Source: Petrosia ficiformis (taxonomy: Eukaryota; Porifera; Demospongiae; Haplosclerida; Petrosiidae). From it: a stretch of DNA of 64,000 bases. The notes beneath the pieces are model-generated. The model ran no database searches. It saw nothing but the letters and a program-made list of their open reading frames with translations, and was not told the origin of the DNA. Positions 20,466-33,000 of the stretch are shown piece by piece; within the stretch, counting starts at the first letter, position 1; every line of letters starts with the position of its first letter. The position numbers and the translations under genes are program-made. The stretch covers positions 3,113,930 to 3,177,929 of the forward strand of contig OX345649.1 in assembly GCA_947044365.1 (NCBI GenBank). Reading direction: 5' to 3'.

Positions 20466-20990
20466 TCTTTCATTTGTATTGAAAATGTTTTTTATTATTC
20501 TTGTATACATAGCATTCTTTATATACACGTACAACCATTGGTTGACTTCATGTTTATCATCTGAATCATTTTTGATGAGCTAAATCATTTGCTGTTTTCT
20601 AGAACAAGTATATTTATTGTACTCTGGTAAACTCATCAAGTCTTATAGTGTATGGATTGCTGTTGATGTCAAAAATGTATTTAAAGTCTCTGGTAATTGT
20701 AATCTATGTACACTTAATGAAATTTCAAAGGTGTGCTTCAGTCACACTTTTACAGTATTAAGAGTACTCAGAATGGCAAAGACTATAGTGTCATCAGAAC
20801 CCTTTTCGTAAAAATTAAAAATCGATAAGTGAAAGTATGTATTTATTAGGCAGTTACAATACTGAAAATATATACCTTAATGTAATATATGGGCCTACTT
20901 TGTATTGAAAAGCTTTTTTCTCATAAAATATGCTATTTTTTTTCTAATACTGTAGCTTTATAAATTATTTAATAAAAATAATAATAATTT

Positions 20991-21674
20991 TTAAGACAGT
21001 GGAAGCCGACAAACGTAGCTACTATATATGATAATATAATAATTAGTAGACATAATTAAAATAAATTTTTCAAAGTCTGGCAAAGAAGCAAAGCTGGAAT
21101 CGAATTCTATGATTTCACTAAGGAGAACAGAGCATAAGTTATGATAAAGAGGACACTGCATAATGAAATGATATTCATCTTCAGTTTTGGTGGCCATGGT
21201 GGATATACAAAAATCATAAATATGATCTTCTACTGGTAAAGATAATGGCCTATGGTGTCTATATACCCAAATTTATGTGCAGGTTACAAGCACCAACTCT
21301 CAACCTAGTTAGACTATAGACCTCAATGGTTTTCGGCATCCCAGATATGGTTCTATATCAAAAGAATGCTTAAAAAGGTTATATGTATGGAGCAGGTTGC
21401 CTCCATTTCCTGATTTGGATGCCTGTCTAGAAAGATCTAATTCCCATCTTGTCAAGAACAAATACCGCAATTTCTTTGAGATATCTCCCACTAAGGAGGA
21501 ATGTAGTTCAACATCCCTGATCGATAGACCTGTATCTTCAAAAATTGCCGACAAAATCTTAAACCAGCTATTATTACAAGAAGAAGCTAAAGAGTGAGAT
21601 AGGATAAGGGCATCTTTTACTAAAATAGAGGCATTTCCTTCACAAATTCTATTCCAAAACCTAACAACTTTCAA
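20991..21674 (-). pseudogene. Non-LTR retrotransposon fragment, C-terminal region
   Basis: Two broken reading frames (21309-21674 and 20991-21197). The first has KVVRFWNRICEGNAS and NNSWFKILSAIFEDTGL; the second TEDEYHFIMQCPLYHNL. These are typical of the region after the reverse transcriptase in LINE-type ORF2 proteins, ending in the degenerate Cys/His motif. Stops between them and no start show it is a decayed 5'-truncated copy. Confidence 0.6.
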
Positions 21675-21849
21675 TTTAGTAGAGACCTAAACTGAATACA
21701 AACCCAATTCAACTAAAAGCAGGCTCTTTGCAACTTTCTGGACTTCCTTGGAGCAATCTAACAGCCACCTCAACCTTGCTTACCAATTACTGCAAGTACA
21801 GCGTCCACTCAAGTCTGCACGCTATTTTTCACTTATTCTTCCTATAGTC

Positions 21850-21887
21850 AGGGATGTTGGGGAGACTTATGTCTCCCCAACATCCCT
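21850..21887. repeat. Perfect 17-bp hairpin with TTAT loop
   Basis: AGGGATGTTGGGGAGAC, loop TTAT, exact complement. Very GC-rich for this AT-rich area. It sits between two retroelement fragments; it may be a remnant of a palindromic MITE. Confidence 0.85.
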
Positions 21888-22004
21888 TTCTCTCTCACTA
21901 GAACTAGCTAAAAAACAAGTCTATACATCACACATACATCAACATGCCATTCTAATCTCCTTTTACATTTTTTTTCATCAAAGTGTGGACACTTGAATTA
22001 AAGC

Positions 22005-23270
22005 ACTGCCCAACCACAACCAACAAAGTATGGGCATTTTGGACAATAGAGTGCCGACATGCTAGTCTCATCCTCAGACCGCCATGCCCTGCGGGCGAAA
22101 GATGGTCTGGAACAGTTGCTTCAAATTCTTGGTCCAAGCGTCAAACGTCTTTACACTCAAAAATTATGTTCTTTGACAACGAACATCGCAGTATCTCAAC
22201 CTCATGCTGCATATGCTGCCTTCACTCGTGGATTATCAAGCCGATGGACACTATCCTGGACATCCAAGACCTACTGCTGCCTCTATAGAAAATGCTATTC
22301 ATCAACAACTCATTCCAGCTTGACTGGTGGATTGGGCCTGAGTAATCCAGCAACTTCATCTCCAGATGTCTTCCAAGCCTCTCAAAGGCTCACTGCATCC
22401 CTGGTGGATCTGATAGTTGTTCAGGATGTAAGCCAAATAGTTGATCCTGAAGTAACTTCTACCATCAAGAAGAATATCAGGAAGTCAAACCATCTGAGGA
22501 ATGCTCAACAAGCCAGCAACATCAATGGCCAACTTCTCCCTTAGCTAAAACGCTCAGTTGACCTCGCAACAGAGAAAGGTTCCTCCTTAAGCTTATGGCT
22601 CTCCGTTCTCCCACTTGAAGAACATGGTTTCTACCTACATAAAGGGATGCAATCTGGTTGAGGTATGGCTGGAGGCCGGGTAGCATTTCTCAGACATGTA
22701 ACTGTGGTGTCCAATTCTCAGTTGTTGACCATGCAATGATCTGCCACATGAGTGGCTTTCCAACAATTCGCCACAACAAAATCCGTGACATCCTTATTTC
22801 TCACTGAGGTACCCTGGTCGTACGGTCCGCCAACACTGATGACGGTGCTCGGCTGGACATCCATGCAAGAGACTTCTGGAATGAAGATGAATTTTTTGAC
22901 GTACGGGTTTTCTACCCTAACGCATCTAGTAATCGCTCTACAGTGACCTCTTCTGTCTACAGGGACATGAACAAGCAAAAAAACGAGAGTATGAGCAGCA
23001 GGTGAGGGAAGTGGAGCATGGAGTGTTTACTCCCCTGGTCTTCTCCACCACTGGAGGGATTTGGACGAGAGGCAACCACCTTCTATAAACGACTTGCAGA
23101 TATGATCTCACTGAAACGGCAACATCCATACTCAACAGCGATGGGATGGCTAAGATGTCGACTTTCCTTCGCTGCACTCAGATCATCCATCATGTGCATT
23201 CGAGGTAGCAGATCCTCCATTCACCACCCAATATACGGGACGGATATCACCCTCACGACATCCGAGGGAC
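22005..23270 (+). pseudogene. Decayed retroelement ORF (reverse transcriptase-type polyprotein, 3' part)
   Basis: A protein-like signal switches between frames: YAAFTRGLSSRW and GLGLSNPATSS in one, then VDHAMICHMSGFPTIRHNKI, SANTDDGARLDIHARDFWN and [14 protein letters not shown] in another, then [21 protein letters not shown] recall this set of motifs from C-terminal halves of retroelement polyproteins in marine invertebrate genomes. Several frameshifts and stops make it non-functional. Sequence is GC-richer than its surroundings. Short related segments (CAGACCGCCATGCCCTGCGG and a near complement at about 23300-23345) flank it in opposite orientation. Confidence 0.6.
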
Positions 23271-23664
23271 GGGTGCCCTCTGTACCAACTCTTTATATTT
23301 TTCTTGTTCTAATGTCTTCGTCCGTAAGGCGTGGCGGTCTGAGACGAGACTAACGACATGCCCCACCATACTCTCGTACTCTACAGTAATTTGGGGTGTG
23401 GTACATCCGGCCAGTGCACTTACTCTCTGACGGGAAGTTGTAAAATTACAAGCTCGAGCGCTCACATCACATGACTCTTAACGTAAAGTGATAGCGTTAG
23501 ATTATAATAGCTAGATATCCGGCTTTACAACAAGAATTTAATTTCTACTGAAGAGAGAAAGGTTAGCAGGAGTGACTGTATGTAACAATGAATTAGATGT
23601 CATATATAATTGTTATTTTCTTGATCTATAATTATTATGTACATAATCAGTTTCAATAGGAATT

Positions 23665-26600
23665 ATGATACTACTTCTAACACTTGCCTGTGTATGGATA
23701 TGGTCTCTTTCTGAAGCTAATGTGTACTATGTGTCATCACCTGATGGAGTTTCCTGTCCTAATAATACCTTCTGTAACAATCTTTCCTTCTACACCGGTG
23801 AGCCTACCGTCTATTTCACCAATGACACAATTTTTAATTTCTTGGAAGGCACTCACAATCTTGAACACTCGTTAGTAATCAGTGGAGTGAGTAATGTGAT
23901 GTTAGTGGGAAGAGGTACCTTGGAACAAGGGTTTCATGAGACTTTTATCCAGTCTACAGTTGTTGTAACATGTTTGAAAGGTAATAACATTATTTTCAAT
24001 ATGCAAAGCAACAACATACTGGTGAGTTTCATTACATTCATGAATTGCAGTAACTTATCTAAATTTGGTTCACAAAACGACAATATACAAGTAACGCTCT
24101 TATTTCATGAAGTTTTTAATATTACACTTAATCACGTGAGCGTACAGAATTATAATGGATATGGGCTTGCAATATGGAATGGATACAATGTGATGATATC
24201 ATCGAGCTCATTTGCTAATAGTAATGTCAACACCTACTTATTGTTCACTACTCCAATGGAATGCTTTTCAATGATAAAAAGTTTCACTGTTGACATTATT
24301 TCTTCTAACTTTAGCTTTGCTCAAGGAGAGCGTGGAGATGGACTAGTTATTAAGATGAGACAACAATATTCCTATTACATAGATACTAGTATTGATATTG
24401 TAACAGCATTCAACAATTCTCGAGTAAACATTGCCTATGTAATGACAGATGGAATCCCTCGTTCAATACAGTTAATAAACACATCATCTATGTATGGAGA
24501 ATATGGGCTAATTTTTATTGTCACAAGTTCTGAGAACACACAAAACAATAGTTGTCCCCATGTTGGTGTGAGTAAAAATTACTTGCACTCAGAAATTAAA
24601 GTGTTGGAGAGCAAATTGGTTGATAATGTAAAAGGAATTCTGCTTCTGTTTTTAAGCTTTCTCATAGGGCAACAAGAGCTTTCTGTACAGGCACAGTTTT
24701 GCAGCTGTAAAATAATAGGTAATTATGACTATGGTCTTCTTTTAGATAAAGATTTAGACGAGAATAACTTAGTGACTCTTCTACTGCAACACACTGAAGT
24801 GCAAGGCAATGGACTCGGTTTATTTTCTGCTGTTTTTGTCTATCGTAGTACAGTATATTTCACAAATGTAAGGATTACTGATAACTTTGACACTGGGTTG
24901 TTTGCATTAGACTCAACTGTGTATTTCAGTGGCTCAAATTCATTTGTAAATAATACTGGTGAAGAAGGTGGAGCTATCGTGCTATATCATTCTGACATGA
25001 TTATCTATAGAAACACTAGTATATCTTTCATTGACAATCATGCACAAGGGAAGGGTGGTGCAATACACATAGATCGTGTATGTGCATTACAAATATCGAA
25101 CATAGCGACTACGAAACATGAGAACAACATATCACTGACTTTCTTTAACAACTCTGCCTCAATTGCAGGTGATATTTACGGCTTAAATTCTAATTTACTG
25201 TGTACAATCAACATTGGTAACCTTGCTATACTTGTTAACGTTGTGACTACTCCTGGAAAGAGACTGTCTTTTTCAACGGATCCAATTGGTGTGTGTGTAT
25301 GTGGTTTGGAGTCAAGTCTTAGGTCTTGCTTTAATCAGACATTTAACAATGATATGAGTGTATCGATAAATATATCAACATATCCTGGTGATATTATTAG
25401 TATACCTATTGCTGTAGTAGGATTTGGAGGAGATGATACTTATGCATTAACAGATGGAGACATAATCGTTTCAGAAAAAGGCAAAAACCCAATAGTCACA
25501 TCCTATGATGGTACCACATGCTTCACTTTGCATCACAAAGTAATGCAACCAAATGTGGAGACCCAATCAATTTATGTGCATATTAGTACAAAACCAACAT
25601 TCTTGGATTCTGTAATTATATCAACACAACCAGCAATTGATCTGAAGGTATCATTCAGTTCATGTCCCAATGGCTTTCAATTGACTAATCTTCCAAATGG
25701 TGTTTGTGATTGTAATGATGTATTGAAAGGGTCTCAGTTTAATGTCATCTGCAATATTACCACAAGAGAAATAGATGTGAACAGAAATGGACCGCTTTGG
25801 CTTGGAACACTTAATAACACAGACAACACCTGTTTGATAAACACAACCTGTAGTTTTGATTACTGTCGAGATGGCAGTGTCTCATTCCACCTAAATGATG
25901 CCAATAAACAGTGTGCTCTTGACCGGGCTGGTATTCTTTGCAGCAAGTGTTCTGAAGGGCTTAGCCTCATGTTGGGTTCTAACAAATGTGGCCGATGTAG
26001 CAGTTCCTACATATCTTTAATCATTCCATTTTGTCTGGCAGGCATTGCTCTGGTAGCCTTACTTATTAGCCTGAATTTGACTGTATCTGTTGGTACCATT
26101 AACGGACTAATATTCTATACTAATATTATCAAGCTTTATGAGCATGTTTTCTTTCCTAATGGTTCTATTCCATTTCTTAGTCAGTTTATCTCGTGGCTGA
26201 ACTTGGATTTAGGAATAGAAACATGTTTTTACCATGGGCTAAATACCTATGCTAAAGCATGGCTCCAGTTTGTTTTCCCTTTTTATATATGGTTTATAAT
26301 TTGCTTCATTATTCTGTTATGTCGATGGTTCTCAAAAGCATCTAAGCTGATGGGATCACATGTAGTTCCTGTTCTGGCAACTCTATTCCTCTTATCATAT
26401 ACAAAATTGATGCGTACAATTGTTTTTGTCATTAGGATCAAACGAATAGCTATTTATTGTGAAAACACAATACAGCACGAGTTGAGATGGTTCGCTGACC
26501 CAAGTGTTCGTTATTTTTCAAAGGATCTTCTAATCCTCATTGTTTTCACATTGGCTATTTTAGTTTTCTTTGTAATTCCATATACCATAATACTCCTGTT

Positions 26601-27261
26601 TAGTCCACTGCTACAAGGTTATCTTTCGAAATATAAGTGTTGTACTTTCTGGAATAAGCTAAAGCCTGTGTTTGATGCATACAATGGTCCTTACAAGGAC
26701 AAGTTTCGATTTTGGACTGGACTTCTATTAGTAGCCCGCCTGCCTATCATTATAGTTGTGTCGTTACCAGATGTATCTGAGAATGGTTTAATAGCTGTAA
26801 TCATTACAATTGCAATACTATTTGCAATGGCCTACAGCTTTGGTGGTGTCTATCGTATATGGTATTTGAATGTTTTGGAATCCTCTTTTCTTTTGAATTT
26901 AGCGATATTAACAGTTGCAGCTACCAAGGATACTTCTAAAAAAGAATACACTGTGGTGTTGATTTTAAGTATTTGTGTTGCCTTCATGGCTTTTATCGGA
27001 ATTCTTATCTTCCATATCTATTTGAGATTTAGTAAAGGTGGTTATATAATGACAGACTCAAAAATGCAAGCTCTAGCATCCAAGACCTTGAGGCATAAAA
27101 GCACCAGTGAGTTAAGCGAAACAGATAGACTGACTAACGACAGTAACGAAGTTGATACAAAAAGGGATAGTACTTCATATATGGAATTACGAAGACGAGA
27201 ATCATTGCTTCTTGATGATGATGATGATAGTAGCAACTACATGTTAATAACTAATAATTAA
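23665..27261 (+). CDS. Large surface protein: signal peptide, beta-helix-like ectodomain, multi-TM region (copy 1, 1198 aa)
   Basis: Single-exon ORF preceded by a likely 5'UTR acceptor (TTTCAATAG just before the ATG). Residues 1-18 are a signal peptide, then NVYYVSSPDGVSCPNN. Residues about 60-520 carry many NxS/T sites and repeating short strands typical of a right-handed parallel beta-helix (FTNVRITDNFDTGLFALDST, NSFVNNTGEEGGAIV, SISFIDNHAQGKGGAIHI). A Cys-rich stretch follows (about 665-780; RAGILCSKCSEGLSLMLGSN). From about 781 to 1122 there are eight or nine hydrophobic helices, with a conserved-looking loop KPVFDAYNGPYKDKFRFWTG between two. The tail is polar and ends near LLLDDDDDSSNYM. 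AATAAA near 27472. Topology suggests a receptor or channel-like protein; no ligand or function is known to me. Its tandem partner is at 30028-33618. Confidence 0.88.
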   Translation: MILLLTLACVWIWSLSEANVYYVSSPDGVSCPNNTFCNNLSFYTGEPTVYFTNDTIFNFLEGTHNLEHSLVISGVSNVMLVGRGTLEQGFHETFIQSTVVVTCLKGNNIIFNMQSNNILVSFITFMNCSNLSKFGSQNDNIQVTLLFHEVFNITLNHVSVQNYNGYGLAIWNGYNVMISSSSFANSNVNTYLLFTTPMECFSMIKSFTVDIISSNFSFAQGERGDGLVIKMRQQYSYYIDTSIDIVTAFNNSRVNIAYVMTDGIPRSIQLINTSSMYGEYGLIFIVTSSENTQNNSCPHVGVSKNYLHSEIKVLESKLVDNVKGILLLFLSFLIGQQELSVQAQFCSCKIIGNYDYGLLLDKDLDENNLVTLLLQHTEVQGNGLGLFSAVFVYRSTVYFTNVRITDNFDTGLFALDSTVYFSGSNSFVNNTGEEGGAIVLYHSDMIIYRNTSISFIDNHAQGKGGAIHIDRVCALQISNIATTKHENNISLTFFNNSASIAGDIYGLNSNLLCTINIGNLAILVNVVTTPGKRLSFSTDPIGVCVCGLESSLRSCFNQTFNNDMSVSINISTYPGDIISIPIAVVGFGGDDTYALTDGDIIVSEKGKNPIVTSYDGTTCFTLHHKVMQPNVETQSIYVHISTKPTFLDSVIISTQPAIDLKVSFSSCPNGFQLTNLPNGVCDCNDVLKGSQFNVICNITTREIDVNRNGPLWLGTLNNTDNTCLINTTCSFDYCRDGSVSFHLNDANKQCALDRAGILCSKCSEGLSLMLGSNKCGRCSSSYISLIIPFCLAGIALVALLISLNLTVSVGTINGLIFYTNIIKLYEHVFFPNGSIPFLSQFISWLNLDLGIETCFYHGLNTYAKAWLQFVFPFYIWFIICFIILLCRWFSKASKLMGSHVVPVLATLFLLSYTKLMRTIVFVIRIKRIAIYCENTIQHELRWFADPSVRYFSKDLLILIVFTLAILVFFVIPYTIILLFSPLLQGYLSKYKCCTFWNKLKPVFDAYNGPYKDKFRFWTGLLLVARLPIIIVVSLPDVSENGLIAVIITIAILFAMAYSFGGVYRIWYLNVLESSFLLNLAILTVAATKDTSKKEYTVVLILSICVAFMAFIGILIFHIYLRFSKGGYIMTDSKMQALASKTLRHKSTSELSETDRLTNDSNEVDTKRDSTSYMELRRRESLLLDDDDDSSNYMLITNN

Positions 27262-28179
27262 GCTTTTCACAGTTTATGTTAGAGTGTATGTGTGAATACT
27301 TATCACTGTCACATGATATCCATGTATGTCATAACTATGTGTATTTTGAAAGTTATTAATCCCCTATATATTAAAGTGCATATGTTGTAATATTAACCAG
27401 TTATAAAGAAAACTGTAAATGGAAGTGACTATTTCTTTACTGATTATGATATAATATTATACATCAGTGAAATAAAGCTATTGCATACTTATGTGATAAC
27501 ATTACATCCTACACATATAGATGCATGCTTGCCCACATTATACAAATCATCAAAATACACAAGATAATTTATGGTCTAAAACATAAATAACATAGTTCAC
27601 ATACCAAATGGTTAATAGTCTATATCTGCATTGCACCGAATTTGCATGACTACCTGGAAGTATTTAATAATATTCATAACATCTCGTATGCATAATAGGC
27701 GCGAAAGTTAGCGAATCCATCAATTTTTGTACGCTAGCCGAATCCGTGCGGGAGACACTCATGACTACACTACCACGTGTACTGTGATTTTCACTGCATG
27801 CACTTCGTCCGTAAACCACACCCTCTGCAAGATAAATTAAATGTACGTAGACCGTATGTTAACAGAGAGGTGTGGTTACAGGACGGAGTATATAATTATA
27901 GTAAACTGATCCTGAAGTGCAAATCGCTAACGTGCAATGAGCGTGTGTATACATGCTCTTAGTCTTGGAAGAGTATTGGAAATTTTGAAGACTCCTGATG
28001 TAGAAAGAATCAGCAGCAAACCAGTAGCAAAACTTAAAGCTGATAAAGTTTATGTTTCTCTTATGGCATCACATTGGTTTACATAGCCAATCATGTGTAC
28101 GTCATAATCAATTATTTGTATGCTTTTAACATTTCTTAGATTAACGGAAATGTAACTAGCATCGCTAGGTCAATAATGG

Positions 28180-28404
28180 ATGTATAATTCACCCAGGTCT
28201 AAACCTATAGGTTTTTACAAAATTGATACAGCTAGTGGAAGTTCTTTGGCTTTCCAAAGGCACTCATACAGTCTTTTGCAACCAAATGGTTATGTCATTG
28301 TTCATTACTTAGGTGGTAAAATGTTGTTTATAAGCTATGAGTTACAGTTTGAGAGTGCTGTGAGAGGTTTTAAAAGGTTGTCAAATAAATCACTTACAGT
28401 ATAA
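28180..28404 (+). pseudogene. Short ORF resembling part of a CG-1-like domain, doubtful
   Basis: Encodes KPIGFYKIDTASGSSLAFQR, HSYSLLQPNGYVIVHYLGGK and GFKRLSNKSLTV. RHSYSLLQPNGYVIVHYL recalls the end of the CG-1 DNA-binding domain of CAMTA proteins. An AG precedes it (TTCACCCAG), and a related-looking frame lies at 27777-27962, but no complete gene can be joined. Either a gene fragment or a transposon-captured exon. Confidence 0.3.
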
Positions 28405-28913
28405 TATATTAAATCTGAGTAATGGCTAATTTTTTCCTGTTATATATTTTTGATGACTTTGCCAAATTTTGTCCCTGTTTAATTATTTCCCTATATGATA
28501 ATTATGTACTTAATGATGTTCAAACATTTTAAAACTAAAAAGTCAACAACAAATTAGTACGATGTGCTCCTTGACTCTGACATAGAAATTTGGTTGCTAT
28601 TGAATTAGAGGATACCATAGTTGATGTGTAAATTTAGCACATTAGAAAAACTACACGTGCAGATTTAGCACACTCTATTCATTTAACACATGTGTAATGT
28701 GTTGAAATCTGGGACAATAGTTCGACACATATTTGTGTGCTGAAATAGCACATATTTCTTTTTGTGTGATGTAGTTACTATACCAGTTAGAGAGAAAGCT
28801 GATTATAACTATTTTTCATCATAATCTTTGTTTCTTTCCTAATCCTCCCTTCCATTCTCTAACTAACACAAATTACTATCTATGTAATCATTTATCAACC
28901 TTCTTGGTACGTG

Positions 28914-29040
28914 CTTCTTTTTATTGTTCTTTTTTTCCCTCTACCGTTATAAACATTTGGAACAACCTCCCGCTGAAACTAAAGATTGTACTTCAATTTC
29001 CAGTATTTAGAACTTTAGACTTAATTATGATTGTTCTGAT
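28914..29040 (+). pseudogene. LINE 3'-end fragment
   Basis: One frame reads SFFPSTVINIWNNLPLKLK then FPVFRTLD, the hallmark C-terminus of CR1/jockey-type ORF2 (FFPRT..WN.LP). No start, short and truncated. Confidence 0.6.
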
Positions 29041-29749
29041 TTATTCTTAGCTATATAGTGTTACCCCTTTATATTGCTATTAGGCTATTCTTTAAAATAA
29101 ATAGATAAAAAAGTATAATAAGTTATTGAGTTTCAAACACGAGAAAGTCATCATTTAGAACCCGAAAGGAGTCAATTTCTGTGCAATAAGACTGCCCCAG
29201 TTATTGATTACACAGCAAGGTAGAGATGCTAGTGCCATCAGCAATAATTGATACATAGTCATCACAAAGCAATTATAGGGATACTTTTTTCTCAATATAT
29301 CTTGTTTACTATTTCTTCAAGTCACCAATGTGCATGTTTGATGTGGTAGCTGGTGTTTCTTTAAAAATTTAAATACATGGGAAATGACTGGTGATCATAA
29401 TTAATACCGGTAGGTTTCAAATTACCACTCCAAGCATTGAATCTATGAATCTATGGTCTCTATAAATACATAGCCGCATATAAGCCAAAATTTAGAGTTT
29501 AATTACAAAATTGAGCCTAAAAATACTTATGCTTACAATTTTTGACAATTTACAAAAAAAAAAAAAACAAAATTATGACAATGTTTTTGTTCTCACTCAA
29601 GCATGACATTATTATTGTATAAGCATTATACTATTTTTGAATGCGTAATATAGCCATTATACTATCCTTATATGAAGTAACTATATTATTATTGTGATAA
29701 ATTATACAGCTATGAGGGAGTTAGAAACAAAGGGTAGCTGAATAAGTCA

Positions 29750-29826
29750 GGAATCCAACTATAAATCGAACCCAGGACCTTCTGATATCTAGTCAGGTAC
29801 TCTTACCATCTGAACCACTGGACTCC
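29750..29826 (-). repeat. tRNA-like sequence (tRNA-derived SINE head or tRNA pseudogene)
   Basis: On the minus strand GGAGTCC pairs with GGATTCC (one G-T) as acceptor stem; TGGTTCAGATGGTAAGAG fits an A box, GGTTCGATTTA a B box, and the anticodon loop would read CTAGATA (AGA). The T stem is poorly paired. Sequence following it on the same strand (GTTTCTAACTCCCTCAT) recurs near 38160-38210 without the tRNA part, which favours a SINE. Confidence 0.55.
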
Positions 29827-30027
29827 TGTGATGGTAGAGGAGTGTACTAATCCGCGGAAGTAAGGGCACACGCCCCTGACTAGGCGTAACGTAAAAGGGT
29901 ATCGGTGTATATATAATAGCGATATCCGATTTTATAACAAGGGAAATTCACGTCCACTGAAGACAGAAGGTTAGCATTAGCGACTGTATGTAACATTGAT
30001 TTATAGATAATTATTAATATAGGAATT

Positions 30028-33000
30028 ATGATACTACTTCTAACACTTGCCTGTGTATGGACGTGGTCTTTTTCTGAAGCTAATGTGTACTATGTGTCAT
30101 CACCTGATGGAGTTTCCTGTCCTAACAATACCTCCTGTAACAATCTTTCCTTCTACACCAGTGAGCCTACCGTCTATTTCACCAATGACACAATTTTTAA
30201 TTTCTTGGAAGGCACTCACAATCTTGAACACTCGTTAGTAATCAGTGGAGTGAGTAATGTGATGTTAGTGGGAAAAGGTACCTTGAAACAAGGGTTTCAT
30301 GAGACTTTTATCCAGTCTACAGTTGTTGTAACATGTTTGAAAGGTAATAACATTATTTTCAATATGCAAAGCAACAACATACTGGTGAGTTTCATTACAT
30401 TCATGAATTGCAGTAACTTATCTAAATTTGATTCACAAAACGACAATATACAAGTAACGCTCTTATTTCACGAAGTTTTTAATATTACACTTAATAACGT
30501 GAGCATTCAGAATTATAATGGATATGGGCTTGCAATATGGAATGGATACAACGTGATGATATCATCGAGCTCATTTGCTAATAGTAATGTCAACACCTAC
30601 TTATTGTTCACTACTCCAATGGAATGCTTTTCAATGATAAAAAGCTTCACTGTTGACATCATTTCTTCTAACTTTAGCTTTGCTCAAGGAGAGCGTGGGG
30701 ATGGACTAGTTATTAAGATGAGACAACAATATTCCTATTACATAGATACTAATATTGATATTGTAACAGCATTCAACAATTCTCGTCTAAACATTGCCTA
30801 TGTAATGACAGATGGAATCCCTCGTTCAATACAGTTAATAAACATATCATCTATGTATGGTAGATATGGGGTATTTGTTTTAGTCACAGACTCTCACAAC
30901 ACACAAAACAATAGTTGTCCTCAAGTTGATGCAAGTAAAGATTACTTATACTCAAAAATTAAAGTGTTAGAGAGCAAATTGGTTGATAATAAAGAAGGAA
31001 TTTGGCTTCTGTTTTTAGGCATTGTCATAGGGCAACAAAATCTTTCTGTACAGGCCCAGTTTTGCAGCTGTAAAATAATAGGTAATTATGAGTATGGTCT
31101 TCTTTTAGATAAAGATTTAGATGAAAATGACTTAGTGACTCTTCTTCTGCAAAACACTGAAGTGCAAGGCAATGGACTTGGTTTATTTTCTGCTGTTTTT
31201 GTCTATCGTAGTACAGTATATTTAACAAATGTAATGATTACTGATAACTTTGACACTGGGTTGTTTGCAATAGACTCAACTGTGTATTTCAGTGGCTCAA
31301 ATTCGTTTGTAAATAATACTGGTGAAGAAGGTGGAGCTATCGTGCTACATCATTCTGACATGATTATCTATAAAAACACTAGTATATCTTTCATTGACAA
31401 TCACGCACAAGGGAAGGGTGGTGCAATACACATAGATCGTGTGTGTGCATTACAAATATCCAACATAGCGTCTACAAAATACGAGAACAACATATCATTG
31501 ACTTTCTTTAACAACTCTGCCTCAATTGCAGGTGACATTTATGGCTTACAAGCTCCCTTACTGTGTACAATCAACATTGGTAACCTTGCTATACTTGTTA
31601 ACGTTGTGACTACTCCTGGAAAGAGACTGTCTTTTTCAACGGATCCAATTGGTGTGTGTGTATGTGGTTTGGAGTCAAGTCTTAGGTCTTGCTTTAATCA
31701 GACATTTAACAATGATATGAGTGTATCGATAAATATATCAACATATCCTGGTGATATTATTAGTATACCTATTGCTGTAGTAGGATTTGGAGGAGATGAT
31801 ACTTATGCATTAACAGATGGAGACATAATCGTTTCAGAAAAAGGCAAAAACCCAATAGTCACATCCTATGATGGTATCACATGCTTCACTTTGCATCACA
31901 AAGTAATGCAACCAAATGTGGAGACCCAATCAATTTATGTGCGTATTAGTACAAAACCAACATTCTTGGATTCTGTAATTATATCTACACAACCAGCAAT
32001 TGATCTGAATTTATTATTCAGTTCATGTCCCAATGGCTTTCAATTGACAAATCTTCCAAATGGTGTTTGTGATTGTAATGATGTATTGAAAGGGTCTCAG
32101 TTTAATGTCATCTGCAATATTATCACAAGAGAGATAGATGTGACCAGAAATGGACCGCTTTGGCTTGGAACACTTAATAACACAGACAACACCTGTTTGA
32201 TAAACACAACCTGTAGTTTTGATTACTGTCGAGATGACAGTGTCTCTTTCCAGCTAAATGATACCAATAAACAGTGTGCTCTCGACCGGGCTGGTATTCT
32301 TTGCAGCAAGTGTTCTGAAGGGCTTAGCCTCATGTTGGGTTCTAACAAATGTGGCCAATGTAGCAGTTCCTACATATCTTTAATCATTCCATTTTTTCTG
32401 GCAGGCATTGCTCTGGTAGCCTTACTTATTAGCCTGAACTTGACTGTATCTGTTGGTACCATTAATGGACTAATATTCTATACTAATATTATCAAGCTTT
32501 ATGAGCATGTTTTCTTTCCTAATGGTTCTATTTCATTTCTAAGTCAGTTTATCTCGTGGCTGAACTTGGATTTAGGAATAGAAACATGTTTTTACCATGG
32601 GCTGAATACCTATGCTAAAGCATGGCTCCAGTTTGTTTTCCCTTTTTATATATGGTTTATAATTTGCTTCATTATTCTGTTATGTCGATGGTTCTCAAAA
32701 GCATCTAAGCTGATGGGATCACATGTAGTTCCTGTTCTGGCAACTCTATTCCTCTTATCATATACAAAATTGATGCGTACAATTGTTTTTGTCATTAGGA
32801 TCAAACGAATAGCTATTTATTGTGAAAACACAATACAGCACGAGTTGAGATGGTTCGCTGACCCAAGTGTTCAATATTTTTCAAAAGATCTTGTAATTCT
32901 TATAGTATTCACATTGGCTATTTTAGTTTTCTTTGTAATTCCATATACCATAATACTCCTGTTTAGTCCACTGCTACAAGGTTATCTTTCGAAATATAAG

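Larger units (their letters stand above)
27262..30027. other. Spacer between the tandem genes: duplicated 3' flank plus insertions
   Basis: The first 0.4 kb matches the 3' flank of copy 2 (for example TATGGTCTAAAACATAA and ACCAAATGGTTAATAGTC in both). Patches near 28560-28610 and 29320-29570 also match 34120-34175 and 34240-34440. The extra DNA between these patches includes the CG-1-like ORF, a LINE tail and a tRNA-like sequence, and so was inserted in this copy or lost from the other. Confidence 0.6.

Noticed and set aside
22718..23465. Minus-strand ORFs across the retroelement fragment
   Set aside because: Shadows of the decayed + strand retroelement, which carries the recognisable motifs.
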